64,000 bases of DNA from Peronospora farinosa (GCA_947646735.1 CANTFK010000020.1:124001-188000), one strand, 5' to 3'; counted from the first letter of the stretch, positions 22,379 to 35,300 are shown. Notes: generated by a model not told the origin, from the sequence alone. Translations and numbers: made by a program.

Positions 22379-22959
22379 TGTAACGAGCCATATGTTACAC
22401 AATCCGTTAAGTATGCAGTACTTAGATGCCAAGTGACCTGTCGCTACTTGGGTGAGACACATCAATGTGACTCACCCTCGTGAAAAAAACTATCCATTAA
22501 TGGATTCACATTGTAGGGAATGACGCCCCAATTGGAGCTAGGCGTTATAATGACGTCACAGACGGACGTCATCAGCGAGCTTAAATATATTTAAGCTCGC
22601 CACGTCGGATTGTACATCTAAAGAAACGCGCATCCAATCATTGCATGTATAGTTGTCCAATCAGTAATTAGATTTACATTAAGTTATTCTCTTTTAAATA
22701 TAAATCATTCTTGAGTTTACTACATTACACTTACTGCGCGCAGGAAGACTGGAAACAGCTTTCGCGACGCAGTAAGGTGCTTGTTCTTATGTTCCTTGCA
22801 CGATTCGCTTTGGCGACCGGCAACAGCTATGTGCGGACGCTTCGGCACCAACCAATCCCTACCACCGCACGCGGAGGTAAGACGGTCTAACCGTTTGTTC
22901 GTTTGTGCTTGAAGGCGTGTGCTAGCAAGACGTGGCAGCTTATACAGCGCCCGCCTACG
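22379..22959 (+). repeat. 5' LTR of family A copy 1
   Basis: Starts TGTAACGAGCCATATGTTACAC and ends near CCGCCTACG, just before a TTGGTAGCACTAGTAGT sequence shared with copy 2 as primer-binding site. Shares the GATGACG...GACGTCA and TTAAATATATTTAAG-type blocks with the other family A LTRs but is clearly diverged (about 581 bp). Confidence 0.75.
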
Positions 22960-23019
22960 CTTGGTAGCACTAGTAGTCCTCCCGGCGACCCGTCTCTCTG
23001 AGCGTGCTTGTGAGTGATG

Positions 23020-24139
23020 ATGGACCTTAATATTGATTGGGCTCAATTCCCCCGCCTCTTCCAACATCATATGGAGGCTAAGTATTTGGCTCAGGGACTT
23101 AGTGAACAAGCCCTGACCGGCCTCTTGAAATTGTCCTCCTGAGCAACATGTTACTCAGTTGGAGCAATTAGAGGCGTTTGTGCTTGTACATAGCAGAGAC
23201 GCGTCCGAGGCAAGCAGCCAAGCTGCGGCTGAGTCCATCAGTAAGACTCAGGATGAGCTTTTGCGTGAGTAAGTTCGGAACGAGGCGCTCAACAGAACTG
23301 TTGAGACGCTCTCTGCTCGGTCTAATTAGCCAAGGCCCATTTAAATGGACCCTCCGAAGCTCGATAGGACTGACCCACGTACGATGGTCCAGTGGTTGTT
23401 AGCAGTGAATCAATGTGGTGTGGCGCAGCTCATTGAAGACTACACCAGAATGGTGTCGTATGCCATGTCAAGCTTGCGTAGTAAAGCGTCAGAGTGGGCA
23501 TACTCTGCGCTGATGGCAAACGCTGATGCATTTCCATCATGGGCTATCTTTCAAACAAAGATTCGCGCCATGTATCAGCCGCCTAGCAATGAAGTGTTAC
23601 TTCAGGCGCGTTTCTTTGTAGCACGGCAGGCGAAACGATCTCCGCAAGAATATGTATAGAGATGCGTTTGCTGTCGGCGTCCATTAATGTGGGTCCGATA
23701 TTTAAACACATTAAGGTGTCTACGTCCATGAATGGACTACGGCGCGGCCCATCGCGTCAGGCCCTTTTGAAAGGTTCCAAAGACGCGATCCACACTTTGC
23801 GAAACATTGCTCCTTCGCCTCTCCACAATGAAGGAGGCAATTAAAATTGTCATGGTTAAGGGGCAATCCTACAACAATGCCTCGTTGACAGCTAATTATA
23901 AACCGTCGGCCGAGAAGTAGGATGCCACTCCAATGGAGCTAGGCAATGCAGACATTGTTTGCTACAAGTGCGGCAAGCGCGGCCATATGATGGCTCGCTG
24001 CTATGCCAAACTTGCTGTTGGTGCTAAGGCAGCCAGCAAGAAGGCTCCCTACCCAAAGGGAGGTGCGAAGAACCAGCTCGCACGACGCACGGGTCAGCAC
24101 CTGCCCAAAGATGGGTCGGGAAATGTGGGAGCGCAGTAG
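23020..24139 (+). pseudogene. Family A gag, decayed
   Basis: Begins ATG at 23020 (MDLNIDWAQFP) and follows the gag of copy 2 at 54836 but is broken by several in-frame stops and shifts (for example near 23141, 23272, 23658 and 23920). A CCHC zinc knuckle CYKCGKRGHMMARC is still readable near 23960. Nucleocapsid/capsid remains with no coding capacity. Confidence 0.85.
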
Positions 24140-24189
24140 GGGCGGGATGCCCTACTGTTGCGGAATTTGAAGCTACCCCTAAGTTCAGA

Positions 24190-27100
24190 GTGATCGAACA
24201 AATGGTTAGCATAGTCCCTGAGGCACCGAAAGGTCGGACCTCAGCTCTTTTGGTCTATAGCGCTCGAGTACGAGGCTATGACCAAGTGATGACCCTTCTC
24301 GTTGATTCGGGTGCATCACAGCATTTTGTGAAACTCGCGGCTCTGAAAAAGAGTCCGGCGAGTTGTGAGTCGCTTTGCCAGGATGGCAAGCGAGAAGAGG
24401 CGATCGTTCGTTTAGCGAACGGCGCGCTCGTCAAATCGGAGGGAGTTTAAGTTGAACTCGCCTTCGGTATTAGTGACTTTCTTGTAAAGAAGCTCACAGT
24501 GATAACAGTGCTAGGTATGAAGGGTCCATATGATCTCATCTTAGGCATGCCTTGGTTGACTAAACGCCAACCATGGATTGACTGGCGTACAAGCACAGTA
24601 TCTAGCTCTACGCGGGAAAACGGAAAGGTTGTGCTCCTGCGAGAGACTTATTTGACTGATGCTGTGTTCAACACAGTCAAGGGTGCGATGACGGTATGTC
24701 AATCGACACCCGGTACAACCCAGATCGTAGAGCCTGGTGTAGCTGGAAGTTTCCTGACAGGAAGTCACGTAACACATATTCCTACCCAGCTCGAGGAGAC
24801 TGGTGTAGTGAATGGTACGATGAAAAGTAGTCATGCGTCCAATGGTCCTGCACAGAGCCGAGAGAATGTGGCATTTGATGGTGAGCTGACAGGAAGTCAA
24901 GCGCCACAAGAACCGGCACAGAGCCATGGGCCTGGTGCGATTGAAAGGAGTGCGTTGGCTGAGGCAGCAACGACACCTTCTTCCAGGTCAAAGGTCGTGG
25001 CGAGTCGAAAAACGAGCACTAGACGTATCAAGACGATGAAGGTCACGTCAAAACGAGCGACCTTTGGATCAGTCTCGGTCCAAGAGGACGGACCTACGAA
25101 CGAGTTGTTCGAGGCCGTCGACGACAAAATGCCGGAGGCATCCTCAATTGAGGTGCTCCAACTTGTCTTGGCATCTGCCGAGGAGATATTAAATCTCTCT
25201 GAGATGACGTGAGACATGTTCTTGTCCGAAATAAAGGAAGGAAAGATCCACGAGATAGTCGCTCCAAAGAGAACGTGGTGGACTGCTGTTCATCGTCCAC
25301 GATAGACGAGAGCGTCTTGGGAACCGACAAGAAGAAATTGTCTGCTGTTTAAGGCTGGGAAGCCTCGAAGGACAGCCCGATCTATGATGTTCTGTGGAAA
25401 CACCGTGATGTGTTTCCAGCGGAAGTGCCGAGCCGCCTACCGGTCGATAGGGGCATCAGGCACGAGATTGACCTGGAGCCTTGCACCAAGTATTGTGTGA
25501 CCAGGCAATGGCCGTTGCCGAAGAAACAAGTCGATTACATCGATGAGTTCTTCGACAAGCAAGCTAAGGCGGGATATGTACGTAAGAGCAAGTCGCCTCA
25601 CTGCAGTCTGACCTTCTGTGTGCGTAAAGCCACAAGTGGATGGCTCGTGGGTCATGCTTATAAAAAGCTGAACACGGCCACCATTCCGGCTCAAACGCCG
25701 ATCCCGCGGAAAGATGTCTTGTTGAATTCCATGGGAAAGTCAACTATCTTTCCGCGTTGTATCTGAAGTATGGCTACTATCAAGCTCTCATGAGAGATAC
25801 TGATGTAGCCAAAACGGCAGTAAGCACCCCAAGCGGTAGGCTGTAGGAGTGGCTTGTGATGCCACAAGGGTTGAAAAATGCTATAGCAACATTCAACCGA
25901 GTGGTGGCTCACGTGATGCGTCAGCACCGTGCCTACGCGCCCCATTACTATGACGATGTATTCGTGCATAGTAGGGCGGAGGATGGTCTGAGCGCGATAG
26001 AGTTGCATAAGCGTCATTTAGACGCTGTGTTGCAGACTCTGGGTGACGCCCACTTGTACGTTAGCTTGCAAAGTGCGTCATAGGGGTCCCCGAGATACCG
26101 GTACTGGGCTGCATCGTAGGTGCACACGGTTTACGAGCAGACCCAGAAAAGGTAAAGTCTGTTAAGGAATGGCCAGTCCCACGACATGTGAAGGATCTGC
26201 GCCAATTCCTTGGGCTCGCTATTTACTTGCATAAGTACAGCAAGCATTATGCGGAGCAGACCAAGCCATTTTCTGACCTTTTAAAAAAGGATACAGAATG
26301 GACTTGGTCAAAGGAGCAAGAAGATGCGTTCACTTCAATGAAGCAATCTCTTGTAGAGGCACCGGTCTTGGCATTGCCAGACGCGGATAAGCCCTTTAGC
26401 GTCGTCTGCTATGTAAGCAATTTTGCAATCGGCAGCGCGCTCATGCAGAAGGATGACAACGGCGTTGAACGTGTCATTTCGTATCAGTCTCGGCTTTTAA
26501 AAGCTGCCGAGCTGAATTACCCTGTGCATGACAAGGAGCTACTTTCAATTAAGTATGCCCTTGTGAAGTTTCGGGTGCACCGCTTGGGCACCGAACCTTT
26601 TGTGGTTTATACGGATCACGCATCACTGCGGACTGCTATAAATTCACCGCACCTCTTGCCTAGGATGGCGAGATGGCTAACATTCTTCTCTGATTTAATT
26701 TCAAAGTTGAATATAAGCCGGGTAAGTCGAATGTCTTGGCTGACGCTTTGTCTTGAAGACCAAAATTTGAGGCAAGACAACAGGAAAGTGTGTCTCGTGC
26801 GAAAGCACAAGATGAGTCGTCAACATTGGAAGCCATGAAGGCCTACCATGTGACGAGCTCAATGGCCTCCGATATCAAAGAGTGTTACAGTCAGGACAAA
26901 CATTGTCGCCTGCTGTTGGATCACTTTGGTGGACAAAAGGTTACTCTTCCGTCGCACCTCAAGCGAAACTAAATCGCTTTAGTTACAGTGATGGCCTGTT
27001 ATGGCATCAACTGTCACCCTGTGATCCCTTGAGAATCTATGTTCCTCATGACATAGATCTCAAGCTGATGATACTTCACGAGTGCCATGATGCGCCATCT

Positions 27101-27360
27101 AGTGGGCATCTGGGCCGTGAAAAGACATTCTTACGAGTGTCAGAGGGATTTTGGTGGCCTCACCTATATCGGTGGGTGGCCAACTATATTCGCTCTTGCG
27201 AAGAGTGTCAGCGCATAAAGTCTGCACCTTCGAACAGTGCGCCATCAAAGCCTCTGCCGATTACAACGGATTGTTGGAAGTCGGTCAGTTTGGAATTCAT
27301 GTTTGGCTCGTGGCTCTGGCAATGCCTTGGTCAGAAGATCGGCTAGCATGTCGTGTGACT
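24190..27360 (+). pseudogene. Family A pol, decayed and truncated
   Basis: Readable blocks: protease active site LLVDSGASQHF (~24300), RT part with HYYDDVFVHS (~25950), a corrupted RNase H (~26390-26650), and the integrase zinc region HDAPSSGHLGREKTF with CEECQRIK (~27090-27220). Frames are broken repeatedly. Sequence after about 27309 is unrelated to copy 2, so the integrase core, chromodomain, antisense frame and 3' LTR are missing. Confidence 0.85.
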
Positions 27361-28577
27361 TGACGAAACTTGGCCTGATGACTTCTTTCGTAGCATAATC
27401 CCGCAGAATTTAAGCTTCACGTCCACATGCTTAGCACTTGCCGAGCTGGCCTCATTTCAATTTTTTTATAATAGCGGCTTGATTGTTCATAGATAGCACA
27501 ATTGACGTCTTAATTTGCAATCCTAGCTCAGAGAATAGTTCCTTTAGACCAAGCGCCTCTTGACCTCCTGCAACTGCTGCAACGAGCTCTGCATCCGCAA
27601 TATAGACTGCAACCGCCGAATGTTTTTGCAGTTCCATCCGACTGTCGCACCATTAGCCATGATGACTGTCGCGCTCACAGACTTACGATACTTACGATCA
27701 CAGTAAAGTTTGCGTCCGTGAAGCAGGTGATGCGGACTGGGATCATGATATTTTCATCCACGCGTAGATTCAACTGAAGGGATCGAGTTCCACTTAAGTA
27801 CCGAGCAACCCGTTTGCCAAATCTTTAGTCTTGTAGCGTGGGCGCATGGCATTTTCGTGTGGCCTTGTGCACCGCAAAGCCGATATCAGGTCGCGTGCAC
27901 CGGGCTACCCGGAGTAGACTCCCGGAATCACGACTGAGATTCTCTTATGTTTGGTAGTGCAGCTTTCCCGCCCGATATTACCGGTAGAGCCACTGCTTCT
28001 TCCAGACTTGGTTTTTCAACTCCAATCGGCGATCGTACCGCGTTTGCGTTTACAAGTCTGAAACGTGTGAGAATCTCAGCAATAGTGCTCTCCTGGTTTT
28101 ATGCGTAGCCGGCTCCGCATGGCTCCACTTGCATAACAAGGAACTTGGCTGCCTCTACCAGGTCCTTCAACTCTAGCACCTGCATGTCATCAAATAACGC
28201 ATCAACGCGACCTGTGCTTATCGCGGTCACCAGTATATCGTCAACATATGTTCCAACCACTATCGTTCCGCCTGAATTCACTTTGTAAGATATATGATAC
28301 ATTGCACGAAGTTTAGCTCGATAAGTGTCTTTCTGAGCAGTCGGTGGCAAAGGCGCCCAGCTTGTTTTAGCTCATACAAGCTTCGATTAAGCACAACTTA
28401 AGGTCTTTCACCCTTGACACTCCCAGCTTTTAAAACAAATCGACGGTACCTTCATGCCGTCGGGGACATATATAGTAGAATGTCGTACTCTTCTTCGTTC
28501 ATCGCTTTGACGTAGGCCGCTGTCACGTCTCCGTGCCTAGCGCGCACACCTCATATCATTGAAGAAATAAACATTGC
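27310..28577 (-). pseudogene. Ty1/Copia RT-RNase H remnant, minus strand
   Basis: Read from right to left on the minus strand, Copia pol blocks appear in the normal order: RT start with HGDVTAAYVKA and LNRSLYELKQAGR (~28,540-28,360), TYVDDILVT (~28,230; catalytic YVDD), ILTRFRLVNA with PIGVEKP (~28,060-28,000), and RNase H YIADAELVAAVAGGQEALGL followed by LSMNNQAAI (~27,600-27,470). Frames shift between blocks and several stops occur, so it is dead. It ends where element B begins on one side and family A copy 1 ends on the other, suggesting nested insertion or rearrangement. Confidence 0.8.
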
Positions 28578-29877
28578 TGTGGAGAAGTGCCAGATAAATG
28601 GGGGGCCCTTCGTAGTTATTATAATAACTGGCGGGAAAGATCTCGGTCACTCTCTTGAATGAGTGACAGGGAGTGACCAGGGTCCCGAACTGGTCCAAGG
28701 TCCCGAGTTCGGAGAAGATACTAGGATGCCCTACACTACAGACCAAAGGACCAGTGCTGCTAGGACAGCTTAAGTTGACCCCAGGTAACAGGTGGGTCCC
28801 AGACAACAGGTGGACCCAGGTGACCGGTGGACCCCAGGCAACAGGTTGACCCAGACAACAGGTGGACCCAGGTGACAGGTGGACCCCAGGTAGCATGTGG
28901 ACTCCAGGCAACATGCGGACCCCAGATAACAGGGGCCCAGGGGTACCAGGATACTAGGGCCCAGGGGCCTAGTGGTGCCAGGGTACGGGGCCTAGGGGTA
29001 CCAGGGTGCCGGGGCCCAGGGACCTAAGGGTACCAGGATACTAGGGCCCAGGGACCTAAGGGTACCAGGGTACCGGGGCCTAGGGGTACCGGGGCCCTGG
29101 GGTACAGGGGCCCAGGGGTACAGGGGCCTAGGGTACCGAGGCCCAGGGGTACCGGGGCCCAATGTCCGAGGGTGCAGAACCGGTACACAGAATATCGAAG
29201 ATTACAGAAAGTACAGGGTACCAAGGAGCCAGTCCTTCCTCCAAGAGTCGGCACGTGGCACTTTCCAGATCAAAGGGTTAGGGTTAGGCAAGAAAAGCAT
29301 ACAGAGAATAAGATAAATAAACACACTCGAATTTGCATTACACGTGGCAGCTTTAAGCGCCCCTCCTAAGCTTCTCCGTCGCTACACCTCTTCCGGGCGG
29401 GATACCCTTTGGCCCCCCGACGTCCAGCAGGTGTTAGACGGCTCAAGCAACGCAAGTTGAACCTCAGGATAGTTGGCCTGAGGTGTCAAGTAAGTGTCAA
29501 CACTCTACGACCCGCTACAGGAAGCGGTTTCCCTACGGGGAAGAACACAAAGGGGTCCAAGGACCAAGAACAGTCAGCCACCAAAGGGGTACATAGTACC
29601 AGGTGCATCGCTCTCGACTAAGTCGATTGAGCCCAAGAAACCCGGTCCCAAGTGAAGTATATCCACTCGGGGACCACCAAGTCCAAGTCGTATACAAAGA
29701 CCAAGTTTAAGTCTTCTACGTCAACCGAGGAGCAAGACCAGCCAAGCCGACGGGTACACAAGGTGAGACCCAAGGCCAATACGACACGGTATCGGGGTAC
29801 CTCCTCCGTAAGTCGGCAGTCCGGCGCTGTATGTGTTTGTGGATCTCCTACGTTGTTTGAGAATCCACTCCACCACA
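28578..29877 (+). repeat. 5' LTR of family B element (1,300 bp)
   Basis: TG...CA ends. Begins TGTGGAGAAGTGCCAG and ends CCACTCCACCACA. The section ~28,780-29,160 is an irregular minisatellite built on GGGGCCTAGGGGTACCAGG-like units; downstream is a TTAGGGTTAGG sequence and an AGATAAATAAACACA stretch. The right LTR matches closely outside the minisatellite. Confidence 0.93.
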
Positions 29878-32364
29878 ATGGTGCGCGTGCCCGGATCTTC
29901 GGGAGACGCGGGATTTCACCGTGAGTCCCACGAAGAAGAAAAGACATCGGTCAAGATAGACCAAGGGACAACCAAGACACTGGAAACCGGATCGCCAGTG
30001 ATCAAGAAGGAAGAAGGATCGGAGGACCTGCAGAGCCCGGGGAGGAGCTCTGCTATTGAGGTCAAGGTGGAATATGAAGAAAAACCACCAAATCCTCCCC
30101 CTTATGTCTTCGTTGAAGAAGACAATATGGGCCATAATCAATATTATGGTCCAGGGGTCCCAAATTTGACAGCGAAAGCTAAAAAACAAGGGACCCCGAA
30201 ACAAGTCTCCCAACCTACCACTCAAGAGCCAAAGGTGCCCAAGAACAAGCAGCAAAAGAAGCAGAAGCATACCAAGTTGAAGGCACCGAGAGGCGGAGAC
30301 ACGACGGACGAGTCGGGAGAGAGCCAAGGCGCGGCCAGTAAGGACTGGACAGAAGAAGATTTGGAAGAAGCCTATCATCGGAATAAATTGAAGAAGTTTC
30401 TTCGAAAGGACCCGGTGATGAAGGCGCTCAAGGTCAAGCTTCTGGATCAGGTCCACGGTCCGATAACGGCTCTTCCCACCATGACCACAGACCTGGAGAT
30501 CCTCAAAGCCGTAATGAATCTACTACATGAAGCTGGGATGGCTGCTGGGAACTTTACTGCTGAGACCCTCTTCGATTTCGGGTTCGAGACCTTGAAGAAG
30601 ACCTTAGTGACCCTGCATGGTCACCTCAAGACGTTAGTGGGGGAGTTCCCCCCAAAGGAAGTACCCCGTCAAGATGGAGGAGTAGTGGATCCTGGTGTGG
30701 GCTCTCCTGCTGGGTCACTCGGTGAATCGTCACCAAGGTCTTAATATGAATCGGCCACCTCATCTATGATGTCGGCCCTTATGGATACGGTGGACCGAAT
30801 GCAACTGGGTCCAGCTGGTGCAGCGTTGTTGGAAGCACAAATTCGTGAAGCTGGTCATATGGACACAGCAACCCCATGGGTCCAGCGCCAAGCACAGGAG
30901 GAGACGGAAGCCCGGTGCAAAGTGGAGCCAAGGTTGATGGGGACAAAAACAGACCAGGAAACAAAGGCTGAGTCAGTTTCCCCTAGCGCGCTCCAGTCGT
31001 ACTTTTATAAGGCGATGACCAAGTTCCTTGAAGAGCAAGGCTCCACAAAAGTTGCAGTGGACAGGGGACACACCACGAGGGGTCAAGGGCCAGTTCACCC
31101 CAGGTCCTCCCAGCAGATTGAGCGCCTAGGACCACTAGGCGATATCCCTGATGTGGACATGGAATCTGTGGGGTCAACCCATGATGAATACGACCCAGAT
31201 GACTTGGCGTTCCCGATGACCTCAGCGCGAGCGACTGTGGCCACGGCTACGGCAGGAGGACCCCCTACTGTTGTTCCACACATTAGGGTATCGGCCTCGT
31301 CGGATCTGAAGGAATTTAGCGGAAGGGACCACGATGAAGATCGTGCCAGAAGCTGGAGCACTAAGGTAAAGACGGCTTTCCTCCGAGACCAGGCACCAGA
31401 CAGCGAGAAGTGTCTCATCTTTGGGTCCCTGCTCACAGGTCCAGCTCAGAATTGGTATCGACAGCTGGGTCGAACAGTGCGCGTTGATTGGAAACTGCTG
31501 CTGCGAGAGTTCCAAGCACAATTTTGCGGCTTGGGGGTGTCGGTGGCCCGACAATATTATCACACCAGAAAGAGGACCGACGAGTCACCCTTGGAATATC
31601 TGTACCGTTTGAACGTGGCAGGGCTCAGGGCCAAGCTAGATATTAAGGGTGGACTCCCCAGTGTAAAGCGTGAACACGTGGACCATTACGTGGAAACCTT
31701 GGATGATCGAGAATTAGCGGACCAGCTTACATTGCTCAGACTTTCTGATGCAGACGACCTGGAGGAAGTCCTGCTGGCTCGTCAGAGAGCGAAGACGCGT
31801 CAAGGAAGGGTCTTGTTCGGGTCCAGCAAGTTTCGCCAGAAGGCCCCAACCACTCCAGACCACACCAAGAGTCAGCTGAGAAGACCCGTCCAAGTCATCC
31901 GAGCCACTTCTGAAAGTGAAAATGACCAAGGGTCCAGCTCTAGTGGGTCTGAGGGAGAAGGTGACCTCAGAAGAATTTATGCGGCGGCGAGTAAGCCCTA
32001 CACTGGCAGGGCGAGGAACGCAGATGACCCCCGGGATCATCAGGACCCAGACCCAGACCGAAGTCGACGCATGGCAGAGGGACCTGGACAAAAGGTGGTT
32101 CCAGGGACACCCGCGACAAAGTGTACCCATTGTGGGTCTAGGAAGCATGGGGATCTGGACTGTTGGAAGCGGCTCGTTTGCGAGTGCTGTGGAAGGAAGG
32201 GTCACCCAGCCGACCACTGCCTGTTTGTGTGTCGCGGTTGTGGCAAGGTTCATGACGTCGGCAAGTGCCCGATGGAAGAGTTCTACAATCTGATTCGCCA
32301 GTGGTACAACCCGAACAAACACGCGGGGCAGCTACCCGAGGCGGCGGAGAAGATGTTAAATTAG
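29878..32364 (+). CDS. Family B gag polyprotein, one internal stop
   Basis: ATG at 29878 directly follows the LTR. The frame reads to TAA at 30742-30744, then continues in the same frame through 30745-32361 to TAG at 32362, so a single nonsense codon splits it. First part: acidic/Lys-rich, with coiled-coil-like charged segments. Second part: capsid-like region FSGRDHDEDRARSWSTKVKT and GPAQNWYRQLGRTVRVDW (~31,310-31,500), typical of Gypsy retrotransposon gag. Near the C-terminus are three zinc knuckles: CTHCGSRKHGDLDC, CECCGRKGHPADHC and an atypical CRGCGKVHDVGKC, which package element RNA. An initiation context CCACAATGG is good. The stop may be a recent mutation or, less likely, suppressed. 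Confidence 0.88.
29879..29896 (+). promoter_or_regulatory. Primer-binding site overlapping gag codons 1-7
   Basis: TGGTGCGCGTGCCCGGAT begins one nucleotide after the 5' LTR end. Its complement would be a tRNA 3' end with CCA, a GC-rich acceptor stem and a CCGGG T-stem, preceded by a T-loop-like GAT. The same bases encode the first gag residues (VRVPGS). The priming tRNA was not identified. Confidence 0.65.
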
Positions 32365-35300
32365 AACGCTCGCCAGGTTTGAATCTGGTACGAGCCGAGC
32401 GTTCTAATTGTTGCATTTATGCATTTGTGGAGAAACACCCCGTGGAGAAGGTCAATAAGTTGGATGAATTGATTGGAAATACATCGGGCTTTTGCATTAA
32501 TTCTGTTGCTGCTGTGGCCAATGCATGTATACCTCACGTTTATTACCGAGGGGAGACTATGATGACATTGGATTTATTGCCGGGAGAGTCAAGAGGATAC
32601 TGGAAACACCATGCCCCAGGAAAGTGGTTTAAGCAAGCCAAGGCCTCTGGGAAAGTTAACAATATTCGTGCGAATCTACTGTTTGATTCTGGTGCCGAGA
32701 TATCTATTTTGGATATCGCCTTTGCTCGTAAGGCAGGCTGCCAGATTAACACAAGCGAGAAACAAGAGTGTGTGGGCATTGGAGAAGCAGTTTACACCAC
32801 GGAAGGGCGAACGAAGATCAAGATAACGTTGAATGGTGTATTAGTATACTTCTTCAATGTGTGGGTCGGGTCCATGGCCGGCCAGGATGTGCTACTAGGA
32901 ATGGACTTTATGGTGCCAGCTGGAATTCGTTTGGACATGGCGGACGGAACTATTTGCTTGCCAGACGAAGTTCGAATCCAGCTGACAGGTCGCAAGACCT
33001 TGTATAGTGGCCATATTTCTGAGGTAAAATTGGGCCAGTACGTGAATTTACCGGCAACAAAATATGTCGAGGTTCCGCTGAAGAAGGTTACGTCGGACCA
33101 GTGGAAATTATGGATGACCCGTGGAGACAGATGGGTGACTACGATGATCCAAGGACACGGACATCGTCAATTCTTGAGGGTCACCAATGTGAGTGACAAG
33201 GACCTGATCTTACACGAGGATACCAAGCTGGGCATTTGGCTGGCTAAGGACCGGGTTCCCCGGGCCCAAGGGTTTGTGTCAGTGGGTTCTAGGAGGTACG
33301 CTGAATGGAAAAATCTAGCCTACAAAGCAACCACCGACGAGGAGGATGCAGAAACCACTCAAGAAGAAGTATACCAAGGTCCGATGGTCGAGAAACCTCA
33401 GTACGTGACTCCACATAAAATGTTGCTACGGACGGGGACACAAGTGCCAGTGGTTAACGCGGTGCACGAGTCTGTTATGAGGGACCCTGAGTCATTGCCA
33501 TTAGATCAGGAATCTGGAGGGGAGGCCCTCGATAGAGGTCAACCATCTAGAGCTAGCGTGGGCAACGAAGTATCATCGAAGGATAGGACCGATATGGAGA
33601 GGGTCCACCCAGAGGAGGGTCCACAGGTCCACCCAGAGGAGGGTCCACCGGTCCACCCAGAGGAGGGTCCACCGGCCCACCCAGAGGAGGGTCCACCGGC
33701 CCACCCAGCAGGGGGTCCACCGGCCCACCCAGAGGAGGGTCCACCGGCCCACCCAGCAGGGGGTCCACCGGCCCACCCAGCAGGGGGTCCACCGGCCCAC
33801 CCAGAGGAGGGTCCACCGGCCCACCCAGCAGAGGGTCCACCGGTCATCAAGGCTGAAGTAAATACTCCCGATGACCAAGTCTGTGTTCACGAGAGTGGAG
33901 ATTTATGTGCCGAAGATATCGACAAAAATTGGTCTGTTATCCCTGAGGTCATCCCATCTACAAACGAAGTTATGTTGGAAGACATCCAGATCCCAGACCC
34001 CGGTGATACCCCAAAGGAGGAGGTGGACCGCCTCCGCCAGATTATATGGAGAAAACGACATTTGCTGATGGGAAAAGGTAATGCATTACCCCCGGCGGCT
34101 CGAGGAGCAGTGTGCGACATTGATGTTGGGAACGCACGGCCAATCGCCCAACGGGTACGGAAGGTGGCCCCTCAATTTAGGGAGAAGCTGGCAGACCTGA
34201 TAAAAGGCCTCTTGTCATCCAAGATAATCCAGCATTCCACCTCCCCATGGGCCAGTCCAATTGTAATTATTGTCAAGAAGAATGGGGTGGATATAAGGCT
34301 GTGCATTGACTACCGGATGGTGAATGATTTAACGCGGCTTATGGTATATCCTATGCCTCTCGTGAATGAGTTGTTGGAAGACCTAGATAAGGCCCTGTGG
34401 TACTGCTCACTGGATATGGCTAGCGGTTTTTGGGTGGTCAGTATGACCGAACGAGCCCGTTTAATCTCGGCGTTTGTAACCCCGCTCGGACTTTTTGAGT
34501 GGAGACGAATGCCGTTTGGACTGAAGAATGCGCCGCAGATCTATCAGCGGCTGTTGGATAATGCTTTATATGGGTTTCTTACGATTTCCTCCGAGCCGGG
34601 CTCTGACAAACCAGAGGACCTGTTCGAGGTGGGCCATCCAGAGGGAGACCTCAAGAAGTCTATATTAGGACGTAGGTCCTATATCGACGACATTTTGGTG
34701 ACCTCGGAGTCATGGGATGACTTATGCGTGAAAGTGGAACGACTTTTGGAGGTGTGTGACAAGTGGAACTTATCGATCAGCGCGGTTAAGAGCTCATGGG
34801 GCTGTCAAAAGGTAGATTACCTTGGCCACCAAGTATCAGCGGAAGGGCTGGAGGCCCACCCTAAGGACCTTCAGTCCTTGGTGGACTTACCGTTGCCCAC
34901 TACCCTGAAAGCTATGCAGTCGTTTCTCGGGAGTCTTAACTATTACAGTCGGTTCCTGGAGGACTACGCCATTTATGCATCCATCCTGTACGAATTAAGG
35001 GAAGTGGATTACCACGTATTACGAAACCGGATAAGCAGGACTGGGGACATACAGGGAGATGACCAGGAGGAGGACCGATGGGCCCGGGTGCAGGTAGCAT
35101 TTGCTATGTTAAAGAATAAGATCGCCACTGCCCCAATCCTCCGCCATTTTGATCCAGACCGGGAACCCGTCATTATTGTCTATGCTAGCGAGTGGGCCAT
35201 CTCGGCATCCCTGGTGCAGGAATATGAAGGGGTGTATATGCCGGTAACTTTCACGAGTCGGACTTTGAAGCCAAATGAGATCAACTATGGGCTGGTGGAC

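Larger units (their letters stand above)
22379..27309 (+). mobile_element. Decayed Ty3/Gypsy element, family A copy 1, 3'-truncated
   Basis: Collinear with the element at 54168-62309 from its LTR through gag, protease, RT, RNase H and the start of integrase. Homology stops abruptly near 27309, in the integrase just before the catalytic core, and no 3' LTR follows. Many stops and frameshifts interrupt the frames, and catalytic residues are lost (for example the RNase H block reads VCYVSNFAIGS where copy 2 has VCDASNFAIGS). Clearly older and more degraded than copy 2. The breakpoint abuts a minus-strand Copia remnant. Confidence 0.9.

Noticed and set aside
29848..30456. 202-codon minus-strand frame opposite gag
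   Set aside because: Shadow of the gag coding region; low-complexity Leu-rich product and no start near an LTR promoter.
33539..33890. Three overlapping minus-strand frames of Pro/Gly/Trp repeats
   Set aside because: They are opposite-strand readings of the 24-bp repeat in family B pol; any stop-free repeat unit of 3n length opens such frames.
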